A stretch of 64,000 nucleotides of DNA from Deltaproteobacteria bacterium. GTDB taxonomy: Bacteria > Bdellovibrionota_B > Oligoflexia > Oligoflexales > Bog-1112. The stretch covers positions 1 to 64,000 of the forward strand of contig JACPKR010000008.1 of the NCBI GenBank assembly GCA_016186945.1. Reading direction: 5' to 3'. The position numbers and the translations under genes are program-made. Under the pieces are notes generated by a model, which was given only the letters and a program-made list of their open reading frames with translations, ran no database searches and had not been told where the DNA came from. Below, one piece after another: positions 8,791 through 18,522 of the stretch; position 1 is the first letter of the stretch; each line of letters opens with the position of its first letter.

Positions 8791-11700
8791 ATGCAAGAAG
8801 ATGAAAACAAATTGAGTTTTAAAAGACGAGATTTTGTTCGAGGTCTAGCAGCAACCGGTGCATTTGTTTCTGCACAGGCTGCTTTTGGTGCACCCATACG
8901 TTACTTTAAACCCACGCATGTAGAAAACCCACTCGCCTTCTATCCAAACAGGGACTGGGAAAAAATTTACAGGAATCTGTTTGAGCCTGACTCTTCGTTT
9001 GTCTTTTTGTGTGCTCCGAACGACACACATAATTGTTTGTTGAGAACCTATGTCAAGAACGGTGTCGCTGTACGCATCGGACCCACGTACGGTTATGGAA
9101 AAGCGACTGATCTCGACGGCAATAAGGCATCCTCACGATGGGATCCCAGAATTTGCCAGAAGGGTTTGGCAATGGTTCGTCGCTTCTACGGAGACCGTCG
9201 TGTTAAAGCTGCTATGGTGCGGAGGGGTTACAGACAGTGGGTCAACGATGGATTCCCGAGAGATGCGAAGACAGGAAAGCCAGACGCTAAGTACTTCGAA
9301 AGGGGGAAGGATAAATGGGTGAGAGTCGAGTGGGATGAGGCCTACGACATTACCGCACGCGCCCTCGACAATATTACTCGTACCTATTCGGGAAAGCAGG
9401 GAGAGTCCTACCTCCGTGAGCAAGGCTATGATCCTGCCATGATTGAAGCCACGGAGGGTGCAGGAACCCAGACTATAAAATTTCGTGGTGGCATGGCGTT
9501 TCTTGGCTCCACCCGCATCTTCGGCCTTTACCGTTTTTGTAACATGCTTGCTTTGCTCGACTCGAAAATACGAGGGGTGGATGAAAGCAAGGCGGTTGGC
9601 GCTCGTGGTTGGGATAGTTATAGTTGGCATACAGACCTGCCTCCCGGCCATCCAATGGTAACAGGGGCACAGACGAACGATTTCGACCTCTTCGCGGCCG
9701 ACCATGCGAATCTTATTCTTGCATGGGGTATGAATTGGATTACCACCAAAATGCCCGATTCGCATTGGATGACGGAAGCGCGTCTCAAAGGTGCAAAAAC
9801 TGTTGCCATCACCGTGGAATACAGCGCCACCGCTTCAAAAACCGATGAAGTTGTTATTATCCGCCCAGGGACCGACCCGGCTTTCGCCCTGGGTCTGGCC
9901 CAGGTCATCATTGACAGGAAGCTCTACGACGAAGAGTTCGTGATGAACAACACCGACCTGCCGTTCCTTGTTCGCACCGATACTCTTCAACCGCTTCGCC
10001 CTGAAGAAGTGATAGAGGGATACAAAGCCCCTGAATTGAAAAGTTTGAAAGTCTTGAAAAAAGGCGACAAACCAAACAATCTTCAAGACAATATCCAGTC
10101 AATTCCTGAAGCCATGCTGGGCGAATTCAAGCCTTTCGTAGTCTTCGACAAGAAATCAAAGAAATTAGTCGCCGTCACGCGTGATGAGTACGGTGCCCAC
10201 TTCATGAAGACGGGAGTCAAGCCAGATCTGAAAGCCAGTCAGAAGGTAAAAACTGTCGATGGCAAGACGGTGGAAGTCAGGACAATCTTCGATCTTACCG
10301 TCGAATACCTGAACAAGAATTTCACGCCCAAGCAAACTTCCAAACTTACCAACGCTCCTGAAAAGGCCATCATCTCCCTTGCCACACAGATTGCGAAGAA
10401 CAAGGAAAAGACACTCTTTGCTTGTGGGATGGGTCCCAATCAGTTCTTCAACTCGGATTTGAAGGATCGAGCTATTTTCCTCGTCGCAGCGTTGACGCGC
10501 AACATCGGCTTTCCAGGAGGTAACGTCGGCAGCTATGCAGGCAATTACAGGGCAGCATTGATAGGTGGTGAGCCTGTTTATGCGATGGAGGATCCCTTCC
10601 ACCCGCAACTGGAAAAGGGAGGAAAGGTCAAGCTCGGCAAATTCCTTCATTACGAGTCCCTTCACTACTTCAACTACGGTGACAGACCTTTGCGTATAGG
10701 CAAAACCCTTTTCACGGGCAAAGGGCATGTACCGACACCGACGAAGGCCATGTGGCTTAACAATTCCAACTCCGTCATCGGTAACATCAAGTGGCATTTC
10801 GATGTTGTTAACAATACGCTTCCCAAGTTGGAAATGATCGCCTATGCCGACTGGTGGTGGACAGGATCTTGCGAGTATTCGGACATCGTTTTTGGTGTCG
10901 ACAGTTGGGGTGAATTCAAGGCCCCCGACATGTGTGGCTCATGCACGAACCCGTTCGTGTCCATTTGGCCACAGACTCCCCTACCTCGTATTTTTGACAC
11001 AAAGACTGACATGGACATACTTGCTGGTGTGGCTAAGCGTTTGGGAGAAATCATCGAAGAGCCACGAATGGAGCAAATGTGGAAATTTGTGTTCGACAAC
11101 GACGTCCATGAGTACCTTCAACGCATCATCGATCATTCCTTCACGTTGAAAGGTTACAATATTCACGATCTTGAGAAAAAAGCACAGGAAGGCATTCCCG
11201 CTCTGATGCAAAACCGCACCTACCCACGCATTTCATCTTACGAACAAGCGAAGTCGGAACAACCCTGGCATACGAAATCGGGACGTCTGGAATTCTACAG
11301 ACCGGAGCAGGAATTCCTCGATAACGGAGAAAACCTGATCATCTATCGCGAGCCAATCGACTCGACACCGTACGAACCCAATGTGATTGTCGCCCACGAG
11401 CACATCGCCATCAGACCGAAGAGTCCCAAAGACTTGGGTCTTGATCCGAACGATTTGTCGGTGGAAGTTAGGCAGGTTCGTAACGTCCTCAAAACACCGG
11501 ACGAAGTCGTCAACTCAAAACACCCGCTGCGGCTGAAACTTTACACCCACGTCTACCACACTCCCAAGTACCGGCACGGGGCGCACTCTACACCTGTTGA
11601 CACGGACTATACGTCTGTCTGGTTCGGACCCTTTGGTGACGTTTACCGTCATGACAAACGGATGCCCTCCTGCACAGAAGGCTTTGTCGACATCAACCCA

Positions 11701-12267
11701 CTCGATGCCAAGGAACTGAAGCTGGAAGACGGGGACTACGTTTATGTCGACGCGGATCCGGAAGATCGTCCCTACAGGAATTTCAAGAAAGATACGGAGG
11801 AATATAAGGTCGCTCGCCTGATGTTACGTGTCCGCTACTACCCTGGCACACCACGAGGGATTGCACGCACTTGGCACAACATGTATGGCGCAACGTTCGG
11901 AAGCGTTCGCGCTCACGAAAGTCGCGCTGACGGTTTGGCGAAAAGTGCGGAAACAGGGTACCAATCGATGTACCGATACGGAAGCCATCAAAGCGCCACC
12001 CGTGCCTGGCTGCGTCCCGTTCACATGACGGAAACACTGGTACACAAAGGTATGTTTGGTCAGGAAATTGGCAAAGGCTTTGCCCCAGATATTCACTGTC
12101 CGGTTGGTGCGCCACGAGAAGCATTCGTCAAGTTCACCAAAGCAGAAGATGGTGGAATGGGTGGCCAAGGAAAATGGCGTCCTGCATCGCTCGGTTTCCG
12201 TCCGACTTACGAAAATGTGGCAATGAAAGAATATTTGAAAGGCAGCTTTCTTAAAGTGAAAGCTTAA
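8791..12267 (+). CDS. Tat-exported molybdopterin oxidoreductase, nitrate reductase / nitrite oxidoreductase-type alpha subunit (NarG/NxrA-like)
   Basis: Catalytic Mo-bisMGD subunit of a type II DMSO-reductase-family enzyme, predicted to face the periplasm. The N-terminus carries a twin-arginine signal (KRRDFVRG, then a hydrophobic stretch to about residue 33). The FS0 iron-sulphur site reads C74-x3-D78-x3-C82-x39-C122, with Asp at a position that is Cys in cytoplasmic NarG. The probable Mo ligand is Asp282 in WHTDLPPG, aligned with the CDLPP Asp of Nar[16 protein letters not shown] and [15 protein letters not shown] follow. Size (1158) and segments resemble the outward-facing pNar/NXR clade more than NarGHI. 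The ATG has AAAAGGGG upstream. Beta, gamma and chaperone genes follow with gaps of 10-14 nt. Nitrate is the likeliest substrate or product. Chlorate, selenate or another relative of this family cannot be excluded. Confidence 0.88.
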   Translation: MQEDENKLSFKRRDFVRGLAATGAFVSAQAAFGAPIRYFKPTHVENPLAFYPNRDWEKIYRNLFEPDSSFVFLCAPNDTHNCLLRTYVKNGVAVRIGPTYGYGKATDLDGNKASSRWDPRICQKGLAMVRRFYGDRRVKAAMVRRGYRQWVNDGFPRDAKTGKPDAKYFERGKDKWVRVEWDEAYDITARALDNITRTYSGKQGESYLREQGYDPAMIEATEGAGTQTIKFRGGMAFLGSTRIFGLYRFCNMLALLDSKIRGVDESKAVGARGWDSYSWHTDLPPGHPMVTGAQTNDFDLFAADHANLILAWGMNWITTKMPDSHWMTEARLKGAKTVAITVEYSATASKTDEVVIIRPGTDPAFALGLAQVIIDRKLYDEEFVMNNTDLPFLVRTDTLQPLRPEEVIEGYKAPELKSLKVLKKGDKPNNLQDNIQSIPEAMLGEFKPFVVFDKKSKKLVAVTRDEYGAHFMKTGVKPDLKASQKVKTVDGKTVEVRTIFDLTVEYLNKNFTPKQTSKLTNAPEKAIISLATQIAKNKEKTLFACGMGPNQFFNSDLKDRAIFLVAALTRNIGFPGGNVGSYAGNYRAALIGGEPVYAMEDPFHPQLEKGGKVKLGKFLHYESLHYFNYGDRPLRIGKTLFTGKGHVPTPTKAMWLNNSNSVIGNIKWHFDVVNNTLPKLEMIAYADWWWTGSCEYSDIVFGVDSWGEFKAPDMCGSCTNPFVSIWPQTPLPRIFDTKTDMDILAGVAKRLGEIIEEPRMEQMWKFVFDNDVHEYLQRIIDHSFTLKGYNIHDLEKKAQEGIPALMQNRTYPRISSYEQAKSEQPWHTKSGRLEFYRPEQEFLDNGENLIIYREPIDSTPYEPNVIVAHEHIAIRPKSPKDLGLDPNDLSVEVRQVRNVLKTPDEVVNSKHPLRLKLYTHVYHTPKYRHGAHSTPVDTDYTSVWFGPFGDVYRHDKRMPSCTEGFVDINPLDAKELKLEDGDYVYVDADPEDRPYRNFKKDTEEYKVARLMLRVRYYPGTPRGIARTWHNMYGATFGSVRAHESRADGLAKSAETGYQSMYRYGSHQSATRAWLRPVHMTETLVHKGMFGQEIGKGFAPDIHCPVGAPREAFVKFTKAEDGGMGGQGKWRPASLGFRPTYENVAMKEYLKGSFLKVKA

Positions 12268-12281
12268 GGGGAGAAACGAAC

Positions 12282-13412
12282 ATGGCAAAAGTTAAAAATT
12301 GGCAAATCAATCGTGAGATGGAATACCCTTACGAGGAACATAGGCCGAAAAAACAGTGGGCGATCGTTTTCGACCTCAACAAATGTATCGCCTGTCAAAC
12401 CTGCTCTATCGCATGTAAGACGACTTGGACCAGCGGCAAGGGCCAGGAGTACATGTTCTGGAACAACGTCGAAACAAAGCCTTACGGAAGTTACCCTCTG
12501 GCTTATGACCTTCGCGTCCTGGAACAGCTCGGCGCGCAGGAGTGGGAGAAACAGAAACCCTACCAAGGGAAAACTATTTTCGAAGCTGCACCCCCCAATG
12601 AGCGGGTTGTCCATTTTCATCCGAAAGATGAAGACTGGATGTATCCAAACATAGGTGAGGATGACTGCACGAAAAATGTGCCCGCTGGCGATCATTTGGA
12701 ACTTCCGCACGACAAGTGGTTTTTCTACCTGCCGAGGACTTGCGCTCACTGCACCTACCCCGCTTGCCTTTCCGCCTGTCCCCGGAAGGCAATCTACAAA
12801 CGGGAGGAAGATGGAATCGTCCTGATCGACCAGTCCAGGTGCAAAGGTTACGGGGAATGCGTACGAGCTTGCCCCTATAAAAAGTCGATGTACAACCCTT
12901 ACACTAGGGTCAGTGAGAAGTGCGTAGGCTGCTACCCCGCAGTGGAGCAAGGAAAACAACCTATGTGCGTGCAGAACTGCATCGGTAAAATTCGCGTCAT
13001 GGGCTTCATCAACCCGCCGTGGAAAGCAAGGGAAGACAACCCGATCGACTACCTCGTACATAAAAAACAGATTGCTCTCCCTTACTACCCGCAACTTGGG
13101 CTGGAGCCAAACATTTACTACGTTCCCCCCATTCATGCAGACCGTAAATATCTGCGTCAGATGTTTGGTCCCCATGTTGATGACGCGATTGAACGTTACA
13201 AGAAACTAAAGGAAGATACGAAAACACAGGGTCTGCTCGTCCTCATGGGCGGCACAGACAAAATCATGCACAGCTTCAAAGTCAACGACAGAACAGCGTT
13301 CGGCTACGACGAAAAAGGGGAGGAAGTGGTAAGCAGTCCTCTCGTCGAACCTTTGATTGAACGCCCCGCCTTTGATACGAAGGTCGGTGCCATCCGTAAC
13401 AATACACCGTAA
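12282..13412 (+). CDS. Four-cluster iron-sulphur beta subunit (NarH/NxrB-like)
   Basis: Transfers electrons between the Mo subunit and the haem-b subunit. Cys groups: C35/C38/C41/C45, C154/C157/C162/C166, C187-Y190-C193-C197 and C214/C217/C229/C233. In the third group Tyr190 stands where a fourth Cys would be, as Trp does in NarH, which suggests one [3Fe-4S] cluster. The phrases KGQEYMFWNNVETKPYG, CPRKAIYKREEDGIVLIDQ and RQMFGPHVDDAIERY match what I know of NxrB/pNarH proteins of the NXR clade. It has no signal peptide of its own, so export with the Tat-bearing alpha subunit is inferred. Ribosome site GGGGAG lies 14 nt after the alpha stop. Length is 376 residues. Confidence 0.92.
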   Translation: MAKVKNWQINREMEYPYEEHRPKKQWAIVFDLNKCIACQTCSIACKTTWTSGKGQEYMFWNNVETKPYGSYPLAYDLRVLEQLGAQEWEKQKPYQGKTIFEAAPPNERVVHFHPKDEDWMYPNIGEDDCTKNVPAGDHLELPHDKWFFYLPRTCAHCTYPACLSACPRKAIYKREEDGIVLIDQSRCKGYGECVRACPYKKSMYNPYTRVSEKCVGCYPAVEQGKQPMCVQNCIGKIRVMGFINPPWKAREDNPIDYLVHKKQIALPYYPQLGLEPNIYYVPPIHADRKYLRQMFGPHVDDAIERYKKLKEDTKTQGLLVLMGGTDKIMHSFKVNDRTAFGYDEKGEEVVSSPLVEPLIERPAFDTKVGAIRNNTP

Positions 13413-13422
13413 GGAGGCTGAT

Positions 13423-14271
13423 ATGAAATTTCTCGATAGAAAATTGGTAATAGGTCTAAGTGTCTTTTACTCACTCAACGTAACAGCAATCGTAGCTCCC
13501 TCCGTAAAAGGGGATTTAAGCAAGCCAAGTTTGGATGAGACAATCTGGGCGACAGCTAAAGAAGAAACCGTTACGCTCATGGCGCAGCCCATGGCTATAC
13601 CTCGACCCGCAGAGACAGCAACAGCACAGGTTAAGGTAAAGGCGGTGCATAACGATTCGTGGATTGCCTTCCGTCTTAGCTGGGAGGATAAAGAGAAAAG
13701 TGAAGCGGGCAAACTGGGCGAGTTTTCCGATGCTGTTGCTGTGCAATTTCCTGTAAAGGACAACAAAAGCCCTCCGCCTGTTTTCATGGGGATGAAAGAT
13801 AACCCCGTGCATATTTTCCACTGGCGTGCGCAATACCAGATCGATAAGGAAAAAGGCAAGAGGGAGATGAAGGATATTTACCCCAACATGAATCCAGACA
13901 TGTACCCGATGGAATTCAAAGACGAGGGCCATCTGACAGGTTTGACGGATGAAAAGCGGGAAATATTCTCACACGGCCGAGCCGCAGGAAACCCACAGTC
14001 GTACGCAAAAGCAGGTGTGGATGAAATCTTCGCAGAAGGGTTTGGCACTAGCTCGGTGATCAAGAATGTCGAAGCCGTTGCACATGGAGAATGGCAGAAG
14101 AGCGGCTGGACCGTCGTCATTTCCCGTCCTCTGGTGAGAGAAGAAGGCTCACACCTTAAAGTTGGTGAGGACACCTTTGTCGGGTTCGCTGTCTGGCAGG
14201 GTGGCAAAGATGAAGTCGGTTCACGTAAGTCTGTAACCATGCAATGGACCCCACTGTCCATCGCAAAATAA
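13423..14271 (+). CDS. Haem-b gamma subunit of type II DMSO-reductase-family enzyme (EbdC/SerC/ClrC-like)
   Basis: A 282-residue exported subunit, predicted to carry one haem b and pass electrons to or from soluble periplasmic cytochrome c. It has a Sec-type signal peptide (residues 1 to about 24). The body is the beta-sandwich seen in the ethylbenzene/selenate/chlorate enzymes. The axial ligands there are Met and Lys. Candidates here are Met122 or Met124 (FMGMKDNP) and Lys269 (SRKSVTMQW). ATG 13423 has AAGGAGG just upstream. The open frame begins earlier inside the beta gene, but that start is not credible. No NarI-like membrane subunit follows. Confidence 0.85.
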   Translation: MKFLDRKLVIGLSVFYSLNVTAIVAPSVKGDLSKPSLDETIWATAKEETVTLMAQPMAIPRPAETATAQVKVKAVHNDSWIAFRLSWEDKEKSEAGKLGEFSDAVAVQFPVKDNKSPPPVFMGMKDNPVHIFHWRAQYQIDKEKGKREMKDIYPNMNPDMYPMEFKDEGHLTGLTDEKREIFSHGRAAGNPQSYAKAGVDEIFAEGFGTSSVIKNVEAVAHGEWQKSGWTVVISRPLVREEGSHLKVGEDTFVGFAVWQGGKDEVGSRKSVTMQWTPLSIAK

Positions 14272-14281
14272 AGGAACTTCC

Positions 14282-14968
14282 ATGAAAACAGAAGCTAGGG
14301 AATTTCTGACCGCTTCGTTGTTGTCTTCTTACCCAGACGCTCAATTCGGAGACTACGTAGCTGAATTATTGAAAGATGAGCTTTTGGAACTCCCAGAGAG
14401 CTTGAGAGCTATGGTGGAGGAATTCATCGCTAGCGAAGACAGCCTGGACAACCTTCGTTCGGAATATATCGACCTTTTCGATCGTGGGCGCTCGTCTAAC
14501 CCCCTGTACGAGACAGAGTATGGTCGGGCAAGAGCGATGGTCAAGGGACACGAACTAGCAGACATCAGTGGATTCTACAAGGCGTTCGGCTTGGAGTTCG
14601 GGGTTGACGGCACTCAAAAAGACATGGTCGACCACGTTGCAATCGAACTTGAGTTCTACGCTCTTCTTCTGCTGAAACAGGATCATCTCGTCAAGGATTC
14701 CGAAGGCTCGTCCGTTGTCCTCGATGCGCGCAAGAAATTCCTGCAGGAACATCTGGGACGTTTCGTGGGAGCCATCACCCAGCGCCCAGGGGTCAAGGAA
14801 AGTCCGTTCTATTCAACGCTTTTCAACTGGTGCCATGATCTGATCCAAGAGGAATGCAGGGAATTGAGTGTGGAAGTCATCCCAGCAGATTGGATTACCG
14901 GTCAGCAGGAGCCTGAAATGACGGACTGCATGTTACGAGGGCCACAGCTCAATTCGTCAGTAGGGTAG
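14282..14968 (+). CDS. TorD/NarJ-family molybdoenzyme assembly chaperone
   Basis: A 228-residue all-helical cytoplasmic protein in the position of a delta subunit or private chaperone. It would bind the alpha-subunit signal and guide Mo-cofactor insertion before Tat export. Typical TorD-family features are the YIDLFDRG segment, the acidic Y(E)TEYGR stretch, DISGFYKAFGLE and DHVAIELEFYALLLLK. It starts 10 nt after the gamma gene with AAGGAAC upstream. It is probably absent from the mature enzyme. The gene ends at the border of a family B repeat, which may end the operon transcript. Confidence 0.88.
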   Translation: MKTEAREFLTASLLSSYPDAQFGDYVAELLKDELLELPESLRAMVEEFIASEDSLDNLRSEYIDLFDRGRSSNPLYETEYGRARAMVKGHELADISGFYKAFGLEFGVDGTQKDMVDHVAIELEFYALLLLKQDHLVKDSEGSSVVLDARKKFLQEHLGRFVGAITQRPGVKESPFYSTLFNWCHDLIQEECRELSVEVIPADWITGQQEPEMTDCMLRGPQLNSSVG

Positions 14969-15082
14969 CTATAGTCTTTGGGAAAAGGAATTTGTGGAGA
15001 GGACCTTTTTTTCAAAAAAGTTCCCCTCCACGCCTCCCCCCAAAAAACTTTAGATATTGAAGTTTTTGAAAAGGGGCTAGGG
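14969..15082. repeat. Family B element, copy 2
   Basis: Runs from ctatagtctttggg through two poly-T/A and C-rich blocks to an aaaactttagatattgaagtttt hairpin and gggg. It spans the convergent ends of the chaperone gene and pdxH, and its last bases contain the pdxH stop codon. Confidence 0.85.
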
Positions 15083-15661
15083 GAAAAGCCGTTGCTTGGT
15101 CCACTGCTTTTCCCAACCCTCGCCTGTAAGTCGAAAGCACTCCCGAAAGTGTAGACGAAACTTCCTCACTTCCCAGAATTCAAGATAGTCTGGCACCACC
15201 CTAAAACCACCCCAGAAAGGGGGCCGAGGCACGGGGCCGCTTCCGAATTTTGCAGTGAAATAGGCAACTCGTTTCTCCAGCTCCAACTCCGAAGCGGGAG
15301 ACGACTGCTTCGATGCCCAGGCACCGATCTGGCTCATCCGCGGTCTTGATGCAAAATAGGCATCAGCTTCTGCATCTGACACAAGCTCCACCCGACCTTC
15401 CACTCGAATTTGACGGTTAAGAGAAGACCAATGGAAACATAACGATACGTAAGGTTGTAAATCCAATTCCCTTGCTTTTCGACTGCGCAGATTTGTGTAA
15501 AACACAAGTCCCGAGCTGTCGTAGTTCTTCACCAGGACAACCCGGGAACTTGGTCGCCCATTCTCACCGACAGTGGATAAAACCATCCGTGCTCCCTCCT
15601 CCTCAGGCAAACCTTTCGCATCTTCCAACCATCGGCAAAGTTGTTCCATCGGATTTTCCAT
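15077..15661 (-). CDS. pdxH: Pyridoxamine/pyridoxine 5'-phosphate oxidase
   Basis: FMN enzyme making pyridoxal 5'-phosphate from PNP or PMP. The 194-residue protein shows the family order: MVLSTVGENGRPSSRVVLVK (FMN contact strand), FYTNLRSRKARE, FHWSSLNRQIRVEGRV, and SQIGAWASKQSS. The C-terminal PPFWGGFRV, LEFWE and RLHFRE segments bind substrate. The usual C-terminal RLSP is RLFP here, and the stop codon lies in a repeat, so the extreme C-terminus may have been reshaped. pdxJ, which makes its substrate, is at 28254. Start ATG at 15661. Confidence 0.94.
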   Translation of the reverse strand: MENPMEQLCRWLEDAKGLPEEEGARMVLSTVGENGRPSSRVVLVKNYDSSGLVFYTNLRSRKARELDLQPYVSLCFHWSSLNRQIRVEGRVELVSDAEADAYFASRPRMSQIGAWASKQSSPASELELEKRVAYFTAKFGSGPVPRPPFWGGFRVVPDYLEFWEVRKFRLHFRECFRLTGEGWEKQWTKQRLFP

Positions 15662-15683
15662 TTCATTTTCTTTCTAAAAAAAA

Positions 15684-15803
15684 AAGGGAGAGGGGGGTTT
15701 TGGGGGGCGAGGGAACCGTCGCTCCCCCAAGGGATTTCTTGGAGGAACCAGCTGCGCAGTTTCCTCCAAACCACCTCCTTGCCCCGATTAGCTTACGCTA
15801 TAT
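15684..15803 (+). repeat. Family A palindromic element, copy 3 (long form)
   Basis: Long form with the G-rich arm (agggagagggggg) from 15684, core 15736-15783 and the tail gattagcttacgc. It lies 155 nt upstream of the narK-like start. Confidence 0.9.
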
Positions 15804-15907
15804 CAAAAACTGTGAAAACGATTTCCGTTATTATTTAAGCATCTGTAAATATTGGGCTATTCATTTTTTTTCTCGTTGATTTCCGTCCACCCTAGGAGTA
15901 GCTTATT

Positions 15908-15938
15908 GTCGACATTTGTCCACAGGAAAGGGGTCATT
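15908..15938 (+). promoter_or_regulatory. Leader motif shared with the molybdoenzyme operon
   Basis: gtcgacatt at 15908-15916, then gaaaggggtc just before the ATG at 15939. The molybdoenzyme alpha subunit has gtcgacatt 35 nt and gaaaaggggtc immediately before its ATG. The shared sequence suggests common control. The factor is unknown. Confidence 0.45.
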
Positions 15939-17576
15939 ATGAAAAGGCATTGCGTTCATCTTCTGTCTTTGTGTTTGTTTTTCTTCACCTTTATCGTCCC
16001 TCACGCTCGTGCTGCCGGTGATGTTGAGTTGGGGGAGGTGAATGCACAGGTTGCCGAAGTTCTTAAAACGGTTGTGGAACATGGGGCAGATGCGTTGCAT
16101 GACATGGGCATACAAGCCGACCCAAAGGCTGTAGCTACGGCCGTTCAGACTCTAGGTGCTGTAATCATCAAGTATCTACTAGGCGGCAACAAGTTGACAA
16201 AAGAGTGGTTAAGTCCTGAGGTTGATACGGCTTTTGGTAATTTCTTTCCTGCAGACACGAAAACCACCCAACTTGATAAAGCGACACAGATTATTTTGGG
16301 AGGATTACAGTGGAAGTCTCCCTACACTGCGTTGGCTGCGGATACTGCCATTTTCGGGGGTGGATTTCTCGGTATCTTGTCCTACACATTTGTAATCAAG
16401 AAGATGGAGAAATTGAACGGATTTGCAAAGACCGTTCTGGTCAATGCCCCCCTTATTACAGGTGCGCTCCCTCGTCTCCCCCTTGGATGGTATGCAAACA
16501 GAGCTGATGGTGGAGTGCTTTCCCTGCGAGTGGCCACTGGACTTGCGGCAGCAGGTTTGGCTGCCATTGCCGTACTTTCTCATTTTACAGATATCGAAAC
16601 AATTGAGGGGGCAGGCGACCCCCTTTACTGGGCATGGTTGGGTGCAGGTCTGCTGATAGGTGCAGGTATCTCAACTTATTCTCCCGGGGTAATAAACGCC
16701 AAGAACTGGTTTCTCAAAGAACAGGCTGGAGTGGCCCAAGGTATTTTTGGTGGTCTGGGGAACATGCTCCCAGCTGTCTTAGCAGCAACACTTGCTCATG
16801 TAATTTCTGGTCTGGGGTACACGTGGACCTATGCATTATGGACGGGCGTCTTGGGTGTTTTCGCACTAGTGACGTTCCCCTTCCTCGCAACACCTCCCGC
16901 ACAGGTCGCTGGAAGAGCCGCTTTGGCCACGGGTCTGAAACTACCAGCAGCAAACTTCTGGACGACTGCCGGGAAGGCTCTCATTTCTCCTGATAAGTGG
17001 ATTTACAGTTATTTGTACCTGGCTTCTTTCGGTGCTTTCATTTCCATGCCCAATATACTTGGGTTTTACAACAGTGATCCACATTACACTCCAACCCCCT
17101 ACGCCTTAGAGAGTACACATTTAGGCTACATAATCGCGGGCTATATTTTCGTATCCTCACTGACTAGGAGTCTGTCCGGTATTCTCGTCGACAAAATTGG
17201 TGGCCCGATTGTTGCTATTTCCGGACTCCTTGTAGGAACTCTGGGAACCGTGCCCTTGGCGCTTCACGCACGTCCATTCGATGGTGATCATGTCGGATCT
17301 TCTATAGCTTGGTGGTCCGGCCTAGCAGGAATGGGGTTAGGTTGGGGCGCAGCGATGGCAGCAACCTTCGGGTGGATCGCTCAGAAAACGCCAGCTGCCG
17401 AGTTTGGCATAACAGGCGGGATGGCCGGAGCTATTGGCGCGTGCGGATTTATCAACTCATGGCTGGCCTACTACATGGGGGGATGGTCTTCTACTGCTAT
17501 TTCGGGAACGGCAGTTCTAGCTGCAGCAGGGCTGGCTTCCTATCAGCGATGGTATCGACCCGCTGAGACCCACTAA
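15939..17576 (+). CDS. narK: NarK-like major facilitator transporter (nitrate/nitrite) with extra N-terminal signal region
   Basis: A 545-residue, 12-helix MFS protein. NarK-type marks are the first-half RLPLGWYANR segment and two glycine-rich helices, GIFGGLGNMLP and GGMAGAIGACGF, matching the paired nitrate-signature helices of NarK/NrtP. Before the first MFS helix sit a cleavable-looking signal peptide (ending AHARAAG) and about 110 residues of helical, probably periplasmic sequence, which is unusual for the family. The start is ATG 15939 (GAAAGGGG site). The upstream open frame is ignored because the ribosome site and shared leader favour this one. With the nearby molybdoenzyme it probably moves nitrate and/or nitrite. 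Confidence 0.8.
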   Translation: MKRHCVHLLSLCLFFFTFIVPHARAAGDVELGEVNAQVAEVLKTVVEHGADALHDMGIQADPKAVATAVQTLGAVIIKYLLGGNKLTKEWLSPEVDTAFGNFFPADTKTTQLDKATQIILGGLQWKSPYTALAADTAIFGGGFLGILSYTFVIKKMEKLNGFAKTVLVNAPLITGALPRLPLGWYANRADGGVLSLRVATGLAAAGLAAIAVLSHFTDIETIEGAGDPLYWAWLGAGLLIGAGISTYSPGVINAKNWFLKEQAGVAQGIFGGLGNMLPAVLAATLAHVISGLGYTWTYALWTGVLGVFALVTFPFLATPPAQVAGRAALATGLKLPAANFWTTAGKALISPDKWIYSYLYLASFGAFISMPNILGFYNSDPHYTPTPYALESTHLGYIIAGYIFVSSLTRSLSGILVDKIGGPIVAISGLLVGTLGTVPLALHARPFDGDHVGSSIAWWSGLAGMGLGWGAAMAATFGWIAQKTPAAEFGITGGMAGAIGACGFINSWLAYYMGGWSSTAISGTAVLAAAGLASYQRWYRPAETH

Positions 17577-17587
17577 GCGTTCTGCTT

Positions 17588-17655
17588 TTTTTGGAGGAAC
17601 CAGCTGCGCAGTTTCCTCCAAACCACCTCCTTGCCCCAAAGGGCTTATGCATGAT
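17588..17655 (+). repeat. Family A palindromic element, copy 4
   Basis: Core 17588-17635 with a C-rich junction and the tail caaagggcttatgc. It begins just after the narK-like stop and ends about 90 nt before the next start. Confidence 0.88.
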
Positions 17656-17743
17656 CCCCGTCAATTCTGCGTGTTGTGTCGCATGAAAAATTGATTAGAA
17701 TAGTAAGAAGAACTCTTGGGACATTCAAATTTAGGGAGACTGT

Positions 17744-18301
17744 ATGCGACGCATAATGCTTGCTGTTACGCCTTTTTTAATGGCAATGCCGCTCCTGGGG
17801 GGCGACCTTAACAACACAGTGGCTTCACCGCTAGATCATGAGCCTTCTCGAGGAGAAGCTGTCTACTACGCCGGCAAACTAGAGGACCTTGGCCGACTGT
17901 ATTCGAGTTCCCATGACTACCGTCTTGCGCGAGCGGCACGAGATCTTCGCTTCGCAGCGGGAGAGCTGCACGACTATCTGCTGGACGGAGATCGGGACAG
18001 AGACGACGGCGATGGAGACGGCGGCCCTGATAGAGGAGATGGCGATGATGACGGCGGCCCTGACAGAGGGGATGGCGGGGGAGTCATTGGTGGAGATGAA
18101 GGTGGCACCCTCCCCGATGACCATGATTCCCGCGGAAGACTTTATAGATTAGTGGAAGAGCTAGAGTATGCGGTCGACCATTTTGCCCGCATGTCTCCCT
18201 TAGCAGATTCGTACCGAGCACGCCGTTACCTTAGCAAGCTGAAGGAAGATTTGGGAATGGGCCGACATGGCGGCGGACGATGGTTCCCCTTCTCTTCCTA
18301 A
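17744..18301 (+). CDS. Small exported protein with Asp/Gly-rich central repeat
   Basis: A 185-residue protein with a signal peptide (hydrophobic LAVTPFLMAMPLLGG). Two similar helical halves (YAGKLEDLGRLYSSSHDYRLARAARDL and YRLVEELEYAVDHFARMSPLADSYRARRYL) flank a 45-residue acidic linker made of GDGDGGPDRGDG-type repeats, possibly Ca2+-binding but lacking a strict calcium-loop consensus. Start ATG 17744 with AGGGAG upstream. No known family recognised. The downstream interval to 18522 holds an inverted repeat (18312-18319 with 18355-18362), a weak terminator candidate. Confidence 0.65.
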   Translation: MRRIMLAVTPFLMAMPLLGGDLNNTVASPLDHEPSRGEAVYYAGKLEDLGRLYSSSHDYRLARAARDLRFAAGELHDYLLDGDRDRDDGDGDGGPDRGDGDDDGGPDRGDGGGVIGGDEGGTLPDDHDSRGRLYRLVEELEYAVDHFARMSPLADSYRARRYLSKLKEDLGMGRHGGGRWFPFSS

Positions 18302-18522
18302 GTCAAATCCCGGGAAGACCTTGCGAACCAAGCAAGCTCGCCATGAAACCTCAAGTCTTCCCAAGGGGGGTATCTGTATAATTTTATTACCCTTTCAAGA
18401 ATTTTTAAAAAAACCTAAATATATCCGCAATTTCTCCCGACGGTTTTTATAGGACAACTCGTCGCCAAGTCTTCGAGACTGCTTTAGTTTTTGGGTTTTT
18501 ATAATCCCAAGAAGGAAGGGGT

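Noticed and set aside
12264-13175. 303-residue minus-strand frame
   Set aside because: Antisense to the iron-sulphur subunit gene with all its Cys motifs intact.
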